Part shown: in pieces, positions 1-4,879 of the stretch
Layout of the letters: each line of letters opens with the position of its first letter
Position numbering within the stretch: position 1 is the stretch's first letter
Source of the DNA: Bacillota bacterium
GTDB lineage: Bacteria > Bacillota > Limnochordia > JAAZLZ01
Assembly (NCBI GenBank): GCA_012799075.1
Contig: JAAZLZ010000104.1
Location: 1-5,097 of the forward strand
DNA length: 5,097 bases
Direction of reading: 5' to 3'
Position numbers and translations under genes: made by a program
Notes under the pieces: generated by a model
The model's database searches: none
The model's input: the letters and a program-made list of their open reading frames with translations, nothing else
Told to the model about the DNA's origin: nothing

Positions 1-11
1 TCATCACTTGA

Positions 12-140
12 TCAGTTGCCTTCAGCGTGATTGTACTCAAAGATCTTGATGTTGTCAATGGGACACTTAAAATAGTTAAGGTCGGACTTACCATTCTTAA
101 GGTCCCTTAGATCGTCGGCGGCAATCCTTTGAGGCTCTCT
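12..140 (-). pseudogene. Possible C-terminal gene remnant, unrecognised
   Basis: The minus strand stays open for 42 codons from just after an in-frame TGA (141-143) to a TGA at 12-14. The translation looks protein-like: a charged, helix-like stretch (ADDLRDLKNGKSDL) followed by a strand-like tail (CPIDNIKIFEYNHAEGN). There is no ATG, GTG or TTG start in this frame and no ribosome binding site, and the frame is interrupted again by a TAG at 226-228. It could be the tail of a gene whose front was lost by deletion or frameshift, or a chance open frame. I do not recognise the family. The call rests only on codon-like composition, so confidence is low. Confidence 0.3.
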
Positions 141-229
141 TCAGCCCCTAAAGGAGTAGGGGATGGCAGTTTGTCGATTACGGATGTTTAAGCGAACCGA
201 GCGGCCTCGACCCGGGAGTCGCCACTAGT
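141..229. other. Intergenic stretch with short hairpin and a doubtful 21-codon ORF
   Basis: This stretch contains no recognisable gene. A small hairpin pairs CCCCT (145-149) with AGGGG (158-162), and its 8-nt loop carries AAAGGAG, a Shine-Dalgarno-like sequence. An ATG at 163-165 directly follows and opens a 21-codon frame ending with TAG at 226-228 (starts MAVCRLRMF, rich in Arg and Pro). The arrangement resembles a leader peptide with a partly hidden ribosome site, but the stem is short and the frame is tiny, so chance is quite likely. No known riboswitch or tRNA pattern was seen. Confidence 0.2.
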
Positions 230-258
230 TTGGCTGGAAAGCAGGAAAAGACCATATT
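230..258 (+). promoter_or_regulatory. Weak candidate sigma-70-type promoter for the gntR operon
   Basis: TTGGCT at 230-235 (4 of 6 matches to TTGACA) and CATATT at 253-258 (4 of 6 to TATAAT) are separated by 17 bp. Transcription would start near 265, placing the palindrome at 276-299 just downstream of the start, where a bound repressor could block transcription. Both boxes are poor matches, so this is tentative and rests mainly on spacing and position. Confidence 0.25.
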
Positions 259-275
259 TTGTAGAAACAGGCAAT

Positions 276-299
276 TGGATCCTGGGATCCCGGGATCCA
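276..299. promoter_or_regulatory. Candidate operator: 24-bp palindrome with three GGATCC hexamers
   Basis: The 24 bp are symmetric about 287/288, with one imperfect pair (T283 opposite G292). GGATCC occurs at 277-282, 285-290 and 293-298, each 8 bp after the last, and the central octamer is GGGATCCC. The element lies 31 bp before the start codon of a GntR-family repressor gene. GntR-family dimers bind short inverted repeats and commonly control their own promoters, so autoregulation is the natural reading. As RNA it could also fold into a hairpin with little or no loop, and no T tract follows, so a terminator role is less likely. Confidence 0.5.
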
Positions 300-319
300 G
301 AAATCGCAGGCTAGATTCC

Positions 320-325
320 GAGGTG
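320..325 (+). promoter_or_regulatory. Ribosome binding site of the GntR regulator
   Basis: GAGGTG ends 5 nt before the ATG at 331 and is fully complementary to the usual 16S rRNA 3' end (CACCTC). It fixes the start of the regulator at 331 rather than at the in-frame ATGs at 361 and 364. Confidence 0.75.
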
Positions 326-330
326 TTGCT

Positions 331-1011
331 ATGGATTGGGTGACGACGGAGCCTAGATCGATGATGGATATCGTCTATGAGGTTCTAAAACAGGCGATTA
401 TCAAGGGAGAGCTGGAGCCGGGGGAAAGAATCGTCGAAAAGAAGATAGCAGACATGCTTCAGGTAAGCAGGACCCCACTACGGCAGGCCATCCGCAGGTT
501 GGAAGCCGAGGGCCTCTTAGACAGGGTCCGCAGCGGGGGAGTAAGGGTAGCTGAAATCTCCGAGGGGGAGATCAGGGAAATCTACGATGTTCGCATCGCC
601 TTGGAGGTTAGGATCATCAGGGCGGTGGCCCTAAGGATTGATGGGCAGGGGATGGAGCGGCTCCGGGAGGTGACCGATCGCATCCGAGAGTATCTTGCTG
701 ACCCTGGCGAAGAGAAGGATGCCATCATCGAACAAATTAAGCTGGGAGACCTGTTCCACCAAACCCTGTATGAAATATATGGGAATAAGACGTGCATCAA
801 GATCCTTGATGGCTTTCAAGCTAAGGTCAATCGGTTTGCCTACCTGGCCTATAGTCAGCGGAACCGGTCCTTGGCTTCGGCCAAAGAGCATATCGAGCTT
901 TTCGAATTGGCCAGCAGGCGTCAAGCCGCTGAAGCGGGGCGCAAGATGGAGGAGCATATCTTGCGGGCCTGGGAAACGACCCTGGAGGGGCTGCGGAATA
1001 TGCAGCAATGA
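331..1011 (+). CDS. GntR-family transcriptional regulator, FCD subfamily
   Basis: A 226-residue DNA-binding regulator of usual length for the FCD (FadR C-terminal domain) branch of GntR. Residues ~10-75 form the winged helix: KKIADMLQVSRTPLRQAIRR contains the turn and recognition helix (S46-R55), and RVRSGGVRV (65-73) is the wing. Residues ~82-218 form the all-helical effector domain, with the family's His positions at H143 (in LFHQ), H187 (in KEHIEL) and H209 (in EEHIL), plus N152. FCD proteins usually bind a metal with an Asp or Asn and three His, and sense a carboxylic acid. Here the residue four before H143 is Gly139, with Asp140 beside it, so the acidic ligand may be shifted or lost. The gene precedes an RraA-like enzyme by 37 nt in the same direction, so it probably regulates that gene and, through the palindrome at 276-299, itself. 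The specific effector cannot be read from the sequence. Confidence 0.95.
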   Translation: MDWVTTEPRSMMDIVYEVLKQAIIKGELEPGERIVEKKIADMLQVSRTPLRQAIRRLEAEGLLDRVRSGGVRVAEISEGEIREIYDVRIALEVRIIRAVALRIDGQGMERLREVTDRIREYLADPGEEKDAIIEQIKLGDLFHQTLYEIYGNKTCIKILDGFQAKVNRFAYLAYSQRNRSLASAKEHIELFELASRRQAAEAGRKMEEHILRAWETTLEGLRNMQQ

Positions 1012-1033
1012 TCAAAGAACAATTCTAACAGGG

Positions 1034-1040
1034 AAAGGTG
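1034..1040 (+). promoter_or_regulatory. Ribosome binding site deciding the RraA-like start
   Basis: AAAGGTG lies 8 nt before the ATG at 1049. It supports that start over the much longer open frame, which reaches back to 695 inside the regulator gene, and over the in-frame GTG at 1040 that overlaps the site itself. Confidence 0.65.
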
Positions 1041-1048
1041 TGGTCAGT

Positions 1049-1732
1049 ATGTCGAACATCGGGTTTAGGGTCTTCCAAAGGATCGAAAGGCCCCCACAAG
1101 AATTGGTTGCCGTCTTTAAGGGCTTTGGCGTGGCCAATGTGGGCGATGCCATGGGACGTTTTCGCGTCATGGACTATCAGATTAAGTCGATTAATAAGCC
1201 TGGAGTCAAAATGGCGGGCCCCGCGGTCACCGTCAGGGTGCGCCCAGGGGACAACTTGATGCTGCACAAAGCCCTTGACCTTGCCCAGGAAGGAGACGTT
1301 CTAGTCGTCGATGCCCAGGAGAGCCCCTTAAACGGTCTTTGGGGAGAGATAATGACCAAGATGGCTATGAAGAAGAAACTGGCTGGTTTGGTCATGGATG
1401 GCGGGGTCCGGGATAGCTACGACATCAGGGAGCTTGGGTTTCCGGTGTTCACCAGGGCCGTCATTGCTGCCGGCGGCGACAAGGATGGTCTAGGGGAAGT
1501 CAACGTGCCGGTCAACTGCGGCGGGGTCCCGGTCAATCCCGGCGACATCATCCTTGGCGATGATGATGGGGTAGTGGTGGTGCCTCGGCTGGAGGCGGAA
1601 ACAGTCGCCAAGCTCACCAAGGAGATCATGGCGAAGGAAGCGGAGATGATGAAGCAGATCGAAGAGGGAACCATCGATCGTTCCTGGGTTGACAAGACCC
1701 TCCGCCAAAGGGGATGCGAAATCATCGATTGA
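1049..1732 (+). CDS. RraA-like aldolase/decarboxylase (HMG/CHA aldolase type)
   Basis: A 227-residue protein of the RraA-like fold. Family members of this longer size (about 210-230 residues; E. coli RraA is about 160) include class II pyruvate aldolases that cleave 4-hydroxy-4-methyl-2-oxoglutarate or 4-carboxy-4-hydroxy-2-oxoadipate to pyruvate plus a second acid, and that decarboxylate oxaloacetate, using Mg2+ or Mn2+. The core signature is present: NGLWGE (95-100) and MDGGVRD (116-122), whose Arg121 and Asp122 match the substrate- and metal-binding Arg-Asp pair, then GFPVFTR (130-136) and GDDDGVVVVP (170-179). The C-terminal tail (~184-227) is a charged helix ending in SWVDKTLRQRGCEIID, as in aldolase-like members. 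No signal peptide is seen, so it is cytosolic. It follows the FCD regulator closely, which favours a catabolic role over RNase E control. The real substrate is unknown; family assignment is firm, reaction inferred. Confidence 0.93.
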   Translation: MSNIGFRVFQRIERPPQELVAVFKGFGVANVGDAMGRFRVMDYQIKSINKPGVKMAGPAVTVRVRPGDNLMLHKALDLAQEGDVLVVDAQESPLNGLWGEIMTKMAMKKKLAGLVMDGGVRDSYDIRELGFPVFTRAVIAAGGDKDGLGEVNVPVNCGGVPVNPGDIILGDDDGVVVVPRLEAETVAKLTKEIMAKEAEMMKQIEEGTIDRSWVDKTLRQRGCEIID

Positions 1733-1742
1733 ATAATGCATG

Positions 1743-1769
1743 GAAGGGGCCCCTTGATGGGGCCCCTTC
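1743..1769. terminator. GC-rich hairpin between convergent genes, probable two-way terminator
   Basis: An 11-bp perfect stem (1743-1753 paired with 1759-1769) with a 5-nt loop (TTGAT) sits in the 42-nt gap between two convergent genes. Both arms contain GGGGCCCC. Neither strand shows a T run after the stem, so it is not a textbook intrinsic terminator, although position and stability argue that it ends or stabilises both transcripts. Confidence 0.65.
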
Positions 1770-1774
1770 GATCA

Positions 1775-2857
1775 CTAGAAAGGATAACTAAGGTCGATGG
1801 ACACGATTGCCCGCAACGGATCCGGCGCAAACAGGGCGCCGTCCCTTCCCAGGAAAGCAGTCGCGCCAACATTAAGGTCAATATTGCCCGGCAGCGTATT
1901 TTGATAAATGGGGCCGACGATCACACTGCCATCGTCTAGACTAACCATTGTCACCAGGGAGAGGGAGGCAAAGTAATCGATGGGATAGGTGATGCGTCCG
2001 ATTAAGAGGTCCAACCGGTCATCGGAGCTGTCCATTTTTAGTAAACCCGTTCTCATGCTTGCCTCCATAGAATCTGGTTCAATCCCCAAATACTCCAGCT
2101 GCATGGTTATCTTGGCATCGTAATCGAGATTATAGCTATAATCGACGCCGGCCAGATAGCTTCGGCTGCTGTCCACGTCCTGGTCGAAATAAAGGCCGAA
2201 GGCTCCATAGACCCCTAAGCTTCCCACATCCCCTTTTAGCGCAAGGCCCAGTCTTTGCCGGGGAATCAAGGGGTAGGCATCGCCTGCTTCATGGACGTAG
2301 TTTAGGGTCACATCGTAACCCCCCATGCCCGTTCTGCCCCGGATGCCCCACTTCATCCGGTCGGGCTCATCGATAAATCCGTCGGGAAAGGACAGGACCA
2401 GGGCCAGACTCGAGTTCCAATTGACGGGGATGTAGACTTCCACGGCATCTGTATACTTGCTCTGTTGCTCCGTATCTAGGGTCTCGGCCCCCAAGGTGAA
2501 ATCGACGGGATTAATGAGGGAGCCGAAGGACCAGGAAACCGGCTGCCGCCCGACCGTAAGGTGAAAGAGCTTTGATCGGTGTTTAAGATAAAGCTTTTTG
2601 GCAAAGTACGATCCTTCCTTGTCGGCGAGCAGACCCTGCAAGGGCCTGGTGAGGAGGAATCCATAGCGGAGCTCCAAGTTGTTGACCCTGGGGAAAAAGA
2701 TCTCCAGGTCTAAAGACTCGGTTAGCTCACTGTCAAAGTCATTATCCTGAAGGGATCCGGACCAGAGAAGGGCGGCCTGGCCGCCGATCTCCAGGGCCTG
2801 CACGGGCGGGGACAAGGCAAGGCCTAGTACCAAAGCCAGTATCAACAGCTTATCCAT
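1775..2857 (-). CDS. Predicted outer-membrane beta-barrel protein (DUF1302-like signature)
   Basis: A 360-residue exported protein. Residues 1-21 form a signal peptide (hydrophobic LLILALVLGLALS, cleavage likely after VQA21). The mature part is rich in alternating polar/hydrophobic strands and has no cysteine. It ends in IDLSYPF, with hydrophobic residues at every second position back from Phe360 (Y358, L356, I354, V352), which resembles the terminal signal recognised by the barrel-assembly machinery. The segment VGRQPVSWSFGSLINPVDF (102-120) matches the GRQ-x-x-SW...NP-x-D pattern I associate with DUF1302/alginate-export-like porins, though those are usually longer (about 500 residues or more). 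ATG at 2857 is preferred: AGGGG lies about 9 nt before it, whereas the TTG at 2866 abuts that G run. It follows the LolA-like gene by 12 nt and is the last gene of the operon. It may be the outer-membrane acceptor or pore for what the upstream genes move. Barrel assignment is good, exact family and cargo uncertain. Confidence 0.75.
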   Translation of the reverse strand: MDKLLILALVLGLALSPPVQALEIGGQAALLWSGSLQDNDFDSELTESLDLEIFFPRVNNLELRYGFLLTRPLQGLLADKEGSYFAKKLYLKHRSKLFHLTVGRQPVSWSFGSLINPVDFTLGAETLDTEQQSKYTDAVEVYIPVNWNSSLALVLSFPDGFIDEPDRMKWGIRGRTGMGGYDVTLNYVHEAGDAYPLIPRQRLGLALKGDVGSLGVYGAFGLYFDQDVDSSRSYLAGVDYSYNLDYDAKITMQLEYLGIEPDSMEASMRTGLLKMDSSDDRLDLLIGRITYPIDYFASLSLVTMVSLDDGSVIVGPIYQNTLPGNIDLNVGATAFLGRDGALFAPDPLRAIVSIDLSYPF

Positions 2858-2865
2858 CGATGACA

Positions 2866-2871
2866 ACCCCT
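2866..2871 (-). promoter_or_regulatory. Ribosome binding site overlapping the upstream stop codon
   Basis: On the minus strand the TAG stop of the LolA-like gene (2872-2870) reads directly into GGGG, giving AGGGGT as the ribosome site for the ATG at 2857. Stop and ribosome site overlap, so the two genes are probably translationally coupled. This site decides the ATG start of the beta-barrel gene. Confidence 0.55.
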
Positions 2872-3613
2872 AACGCAGATTCTCCAGGGTAAAGGTGCCC
2901 GCGGGGATTTCCGGGTCGAACTCGATGGATTTGATGATGAACTCAGTTCGGGTATTCTTCCTCAGCTTATCTTCCATCACCGCTTCCATCGGGTACCACC
3001 GCTCCCCAATCTGTTCGATGCGCTTAGTCTCCATGACCTTCAGCAGCCGTCCGCTCCGGGCATAGAGCTCCTCTTTCCAACCGATGAACTTCTCCTTGTC
3101 CACCCAGGACTTCCGGCGCAAATAAGAGACCTCCTTGCCCTGGGCGGCAATCCCCTCCAGCACGTAACAGGGCCGACCGTCAAGCTCTTCTTCTCCAAGG
3201 AGCTTAAAGTCATATAGGTCCGTCAGCTTGTCGGACTCCATGATGTCTTGATAGGAAAAATCGCTGCCCATCATGCCTTGGTTTAGCATATGACCTGATA
3301 TCTTGATCATCTCCTCCGCATCGGGGAAGAACATCCACAGGTCATCGTCCCTCTTTAGGAACTTGGTCCCCCGATCCCGGGGATTGGTGAAGATCACCAA
3401 GGCATTATCTTCATCGGCGTAGGAGACCATGGTTTTGGTCATTTTTCGATTGACGTTGACGATGAGCATCTCTGACTCTGCTTTCGCGGTGGTTACATAT
3501 TCATTATGGTCCCTTCGTTTGATGATCTCATCGGCCGTCAGGCCGCTGCCAAGGGCTGCTTGGGCGTGAAACAGCATAAGCAGACAGACGGACAATCCAA
3601 TTAGCCTTTTCAT
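2870..3613 (-). CDS. LolA-like outer membrane lipoprotein-sorting protein
   Basis: A 247-residue secreted protein of the LolA-like fold (the family commonly named outer membrane lipoprotein-sorting protein, PF17131-type). Residues 1-22 form a signal peptide; Cys10 lies inside its hydrophobic core and is preceded by Val, so there is no proper lipobox and the product should be soluble in the periplasm. Family landmarks are NPRDRGTKFL (77-86), DDLWMFFP (90-97) and MMGSDFSYQDIM (114-125), followed by LDGRPCYVLEG (144-154) and RRKSWVD (166-172), the strands that build the half-barrel. LolA folds carry acylated cargo in a hydrophobic groove. Start is the ATG at 3613, with GAGGAG 7 nt before it, 17 nt after the permease stop. 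Sitting between FtsX-type permeases and a beta-barrel, it is the likely periplasmic carrier of the system. Homology to true LolA is distant, so the cargo may be a lipid rather than a lipoprotein. Confidence 0.9.
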   Translation of the reverse strand: MKRLIGLSVCLLMLFHAQAALGSGLTADEIIKRRDHNEYVTTAKAESEMLIVNVNRKMTKTMVSYADEDNALVIFTNPRDRGTKFLKRDDDLWMFFPDAEEMIKISGHMLNQGMMGSDFSYQDIMESDKLTDLYDFKLLGEEELDGRPCYVLEGIAAQGKEVSYLRRKSWVDKEKFIGWKEELYARSGRLLKVMETKRIEQIGERWYPMEAVMEDKLRKNTRTEFIIKSIEFDPEIPAGTFTLENLR

Positions 3614-3620
3614 TTGGCAA

Positions 3621-3626
3621 CTCCTC
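3621..3626 (-). promoter_or_regulatory. Ribosome binding site of the LolA-like gene
   Basis: GAGGAG on the minus strand, 7 nt before the ATG at 3613 and inside the 17-nt gap after the permease stop. It is the strongest ribosome site in the operon and suggests that the soluble carrier is made in quantity. Confidence 0.7.
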
Positions 3627-3630
3627 TCTT

Positions 3631-4878
3631 TCAGCCCTGCCGCATGGCTTCTGTTGGTTCTAAGCCGGCCGCCCGGCGGGCGGGGATCAGGCAGGCGAGG
3701 GTGACGATCAACACCCCCAAAGCAAAGGCAAACACCGTATTGCCAACGGAGGAGGCCGGATAGATGATGGAGCTGAACACAATATCGGCGCTAACCCCCT
3801 CCAGGGCCTCGGTGAAGTCAAGGCCCGCCTCGGCGAAATAGCCGGTTATCAGCGAACCTGCAACGGCGCCAATCAGACTGCCGACGATGCCCATGATGCC
3901 GCCTTCAATTAAAAACAGCTGCATGATGCCCTTGCTCTCTAGCCCCATCGCCGACATCATGCCGATCTCCTTGGTTCTTTCCGTTACGATCATGATCATG
4001 GTGTTGACAACGACCACACAGGATAGCAGCACCAGGAAGATATACACCTGATTATAGATCACTTCGGCTATGTCCATGTAGGGGATAAGGTCGCTGGTTT
4101 CCCGATAACTTAAAGCCTGATAGCTGCTGCCTTGAAGCAGTGCCTTTACCTTGGGCAGCACCTGGTCGATCTTGGTTACATCCGATGTCACCAGCAGCAA
4201 TTCGGTGGCTTGACCATCCATGTAAAGGAGTCGCTGGGCCTCATCGAGGGGCAGGAAAAAGACTACTTCATTGAGGAGCTTAAGCCCGCTTTGCAGTCGG
4301 CCCACGATGCGGAAGGTGACCCCATTTAAAGAATTGAACGCGGTATTAAAAACGATGGTCACCTTATCCCCGACCCGGCGGCCCGTTTTCTCCAGGAGCT
4401 TGGTTCCCATGACAACTTCCAGCTCGCCGGGCTGGACCATTCGCCCTTCGACCAAGTAATCCTCGATATTGGTAAAGGCCAGCTCCTGCTCGGGGTTTAC
4501 CCCCCAACCGCTCATCGTGATGAGCTCATCTCCGGTGCTGACCATGGCGCCGAACTTAAGCCGGGGGATGACCATCTCCACATCATCGATGGCTGTCAGC
4601 TTGGCCATCATCCCATCGAGCCCTCCCTCACCTAAGCCGTCCACCGGGTAATTCAGGGGCAGGAGACGTTCCTGCCAGAGGTACTCTTCATGGACCAGCT
4701 TGATGTGGCCCGAGTCATACTGGATATGATCGGCGGAGATGGAATCGATTATGCCCGTTATATAACCCCGGGCAAAAACAACGATCATGACGGAAAAAGC
4801 AATCGCCACGATGGAAACAATGGTCCGCAGCCGGTGGCGAAAGAGGTTCTTAACGGCAAGCTTCGTCAGAAATGGCAT
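3631..4878 (-). CDS. ABC transporter permease, FtsX/LolE (MacB-type) family
   Basis: A 415-residue inner-membrane permease with the four-helix layout of type VII (MacB/LolCDE-like) ABC systems. LAVKNLFRHRLRT (8-19) is the cytoplasmic N-terminal amphipathic part, TM1 spans ~19-38, a large periplasmic domain fills ~40-270, and the FtsX domain holds TM2 (~275-297), TM3 (~320-346) and TM4 (~380-401). ERTKEIGMMSAMG (300-312) is the coupling helix that contacts the ATPase, and IPARRAAGLEPTEAMR (398-413) is the typical C-terminus. These machines do not pump through a membrane pore; they use ATP to drive periplasmic events such as pulling lipoproteins out of the inner membrane. The start at 4878 is chosen because the open frame reaching back to 5043 only overlaps the upstream gene out of frame, and homology begins at MPFLTKLAVKN. 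It begins 1 nt after the upstream permease stop and precedes the LolA-like gene, as expected for a LolC/LolE-like heterodimer. Confidence 0.95.
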   Translation of the reverse strand: MPFLTKLAVKNLFRHRLRTIVSIVAIAFSVMIVVFARGYITGIIDSISADHIQYDSGHIKLVHEEYLWQERLLPLNYPVDGLGEGGLDGMMAKLTAIDDVEMVIPRLKFGAMVSTGDELITMSGWGVNPEQELAFTNIEDYLVEGRMVQPGELEVVMGTKLLEKTGRRVGDKVTIVFNTAFNSLNGVTFRIVGRLQSGLKLLNEVVFFLPLDEAQRLLYMDGQATELLLVTSDVTKIDQVLPKVKALLQGSSYQALSYRETSDLIPYMDIAEVIYNQVYIFLVLLSCVVVVNTMIMIVTERTKEIGMMSAMGLESKGIMQLFLIEGGIMGIVGSLIGAVAGSLITGYFAEAGLDFTEALEGVSADIVFSSIIYPASSVGNTVFAFALGVLIVTLACLIPARRAAGLEPTEAMRQG

Positions 4879-4879
4879 G

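Noticed and set aside
76..104. Direct repeat TTAAGGTC (76-83 and 97-104)
   Set aside because: Only two 8-bp copies, explained by repeated Asp-Leu-Lys/Asn codons in the possible gene remnant; no array structure.
141..143. In-frame TGA read as selenocysteine, joining the minus-strand stretches at 12-140 and 144-225
   Set aside because: I see no convincing selenocysteine insertion hairpin just downstream, the frame is also closed by TAG at 226-228, and no selenoprotein motif is recognisable.
695..1048. Long upstream extension of the RraA-like open frame
   Set aside because: It overlaps the regulator gene in another frame, has no family similarity, and a good ribosome site precedes the ATG at 1049.
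1417..1881. Minus-strand open frame of 154 codons under the RraA-like gene
   Set aside because: It is antisense to a well-supported enzyme, spans the intergenic hairpin and the end of the barrel gene, has low-complexity Ser/Thr/Pro content and no ribosome site.
2858..2866. TTG start at 2866 for the beta-barrel gene
   Set aside because: It directly abuts the G run that would serve as ribosome site, leaving no spacer; ATG at 2857 has proper spacing and gives a cleaner signal peptide.
2870..3613. LolA-like protein as a lipoprotein through Cys10
   Set aside because: The residue before the Cys is Val rather than Gly, Ala or Ser, and the hydrophobic core continues past the Cys, so a standard signal peptide fits better.
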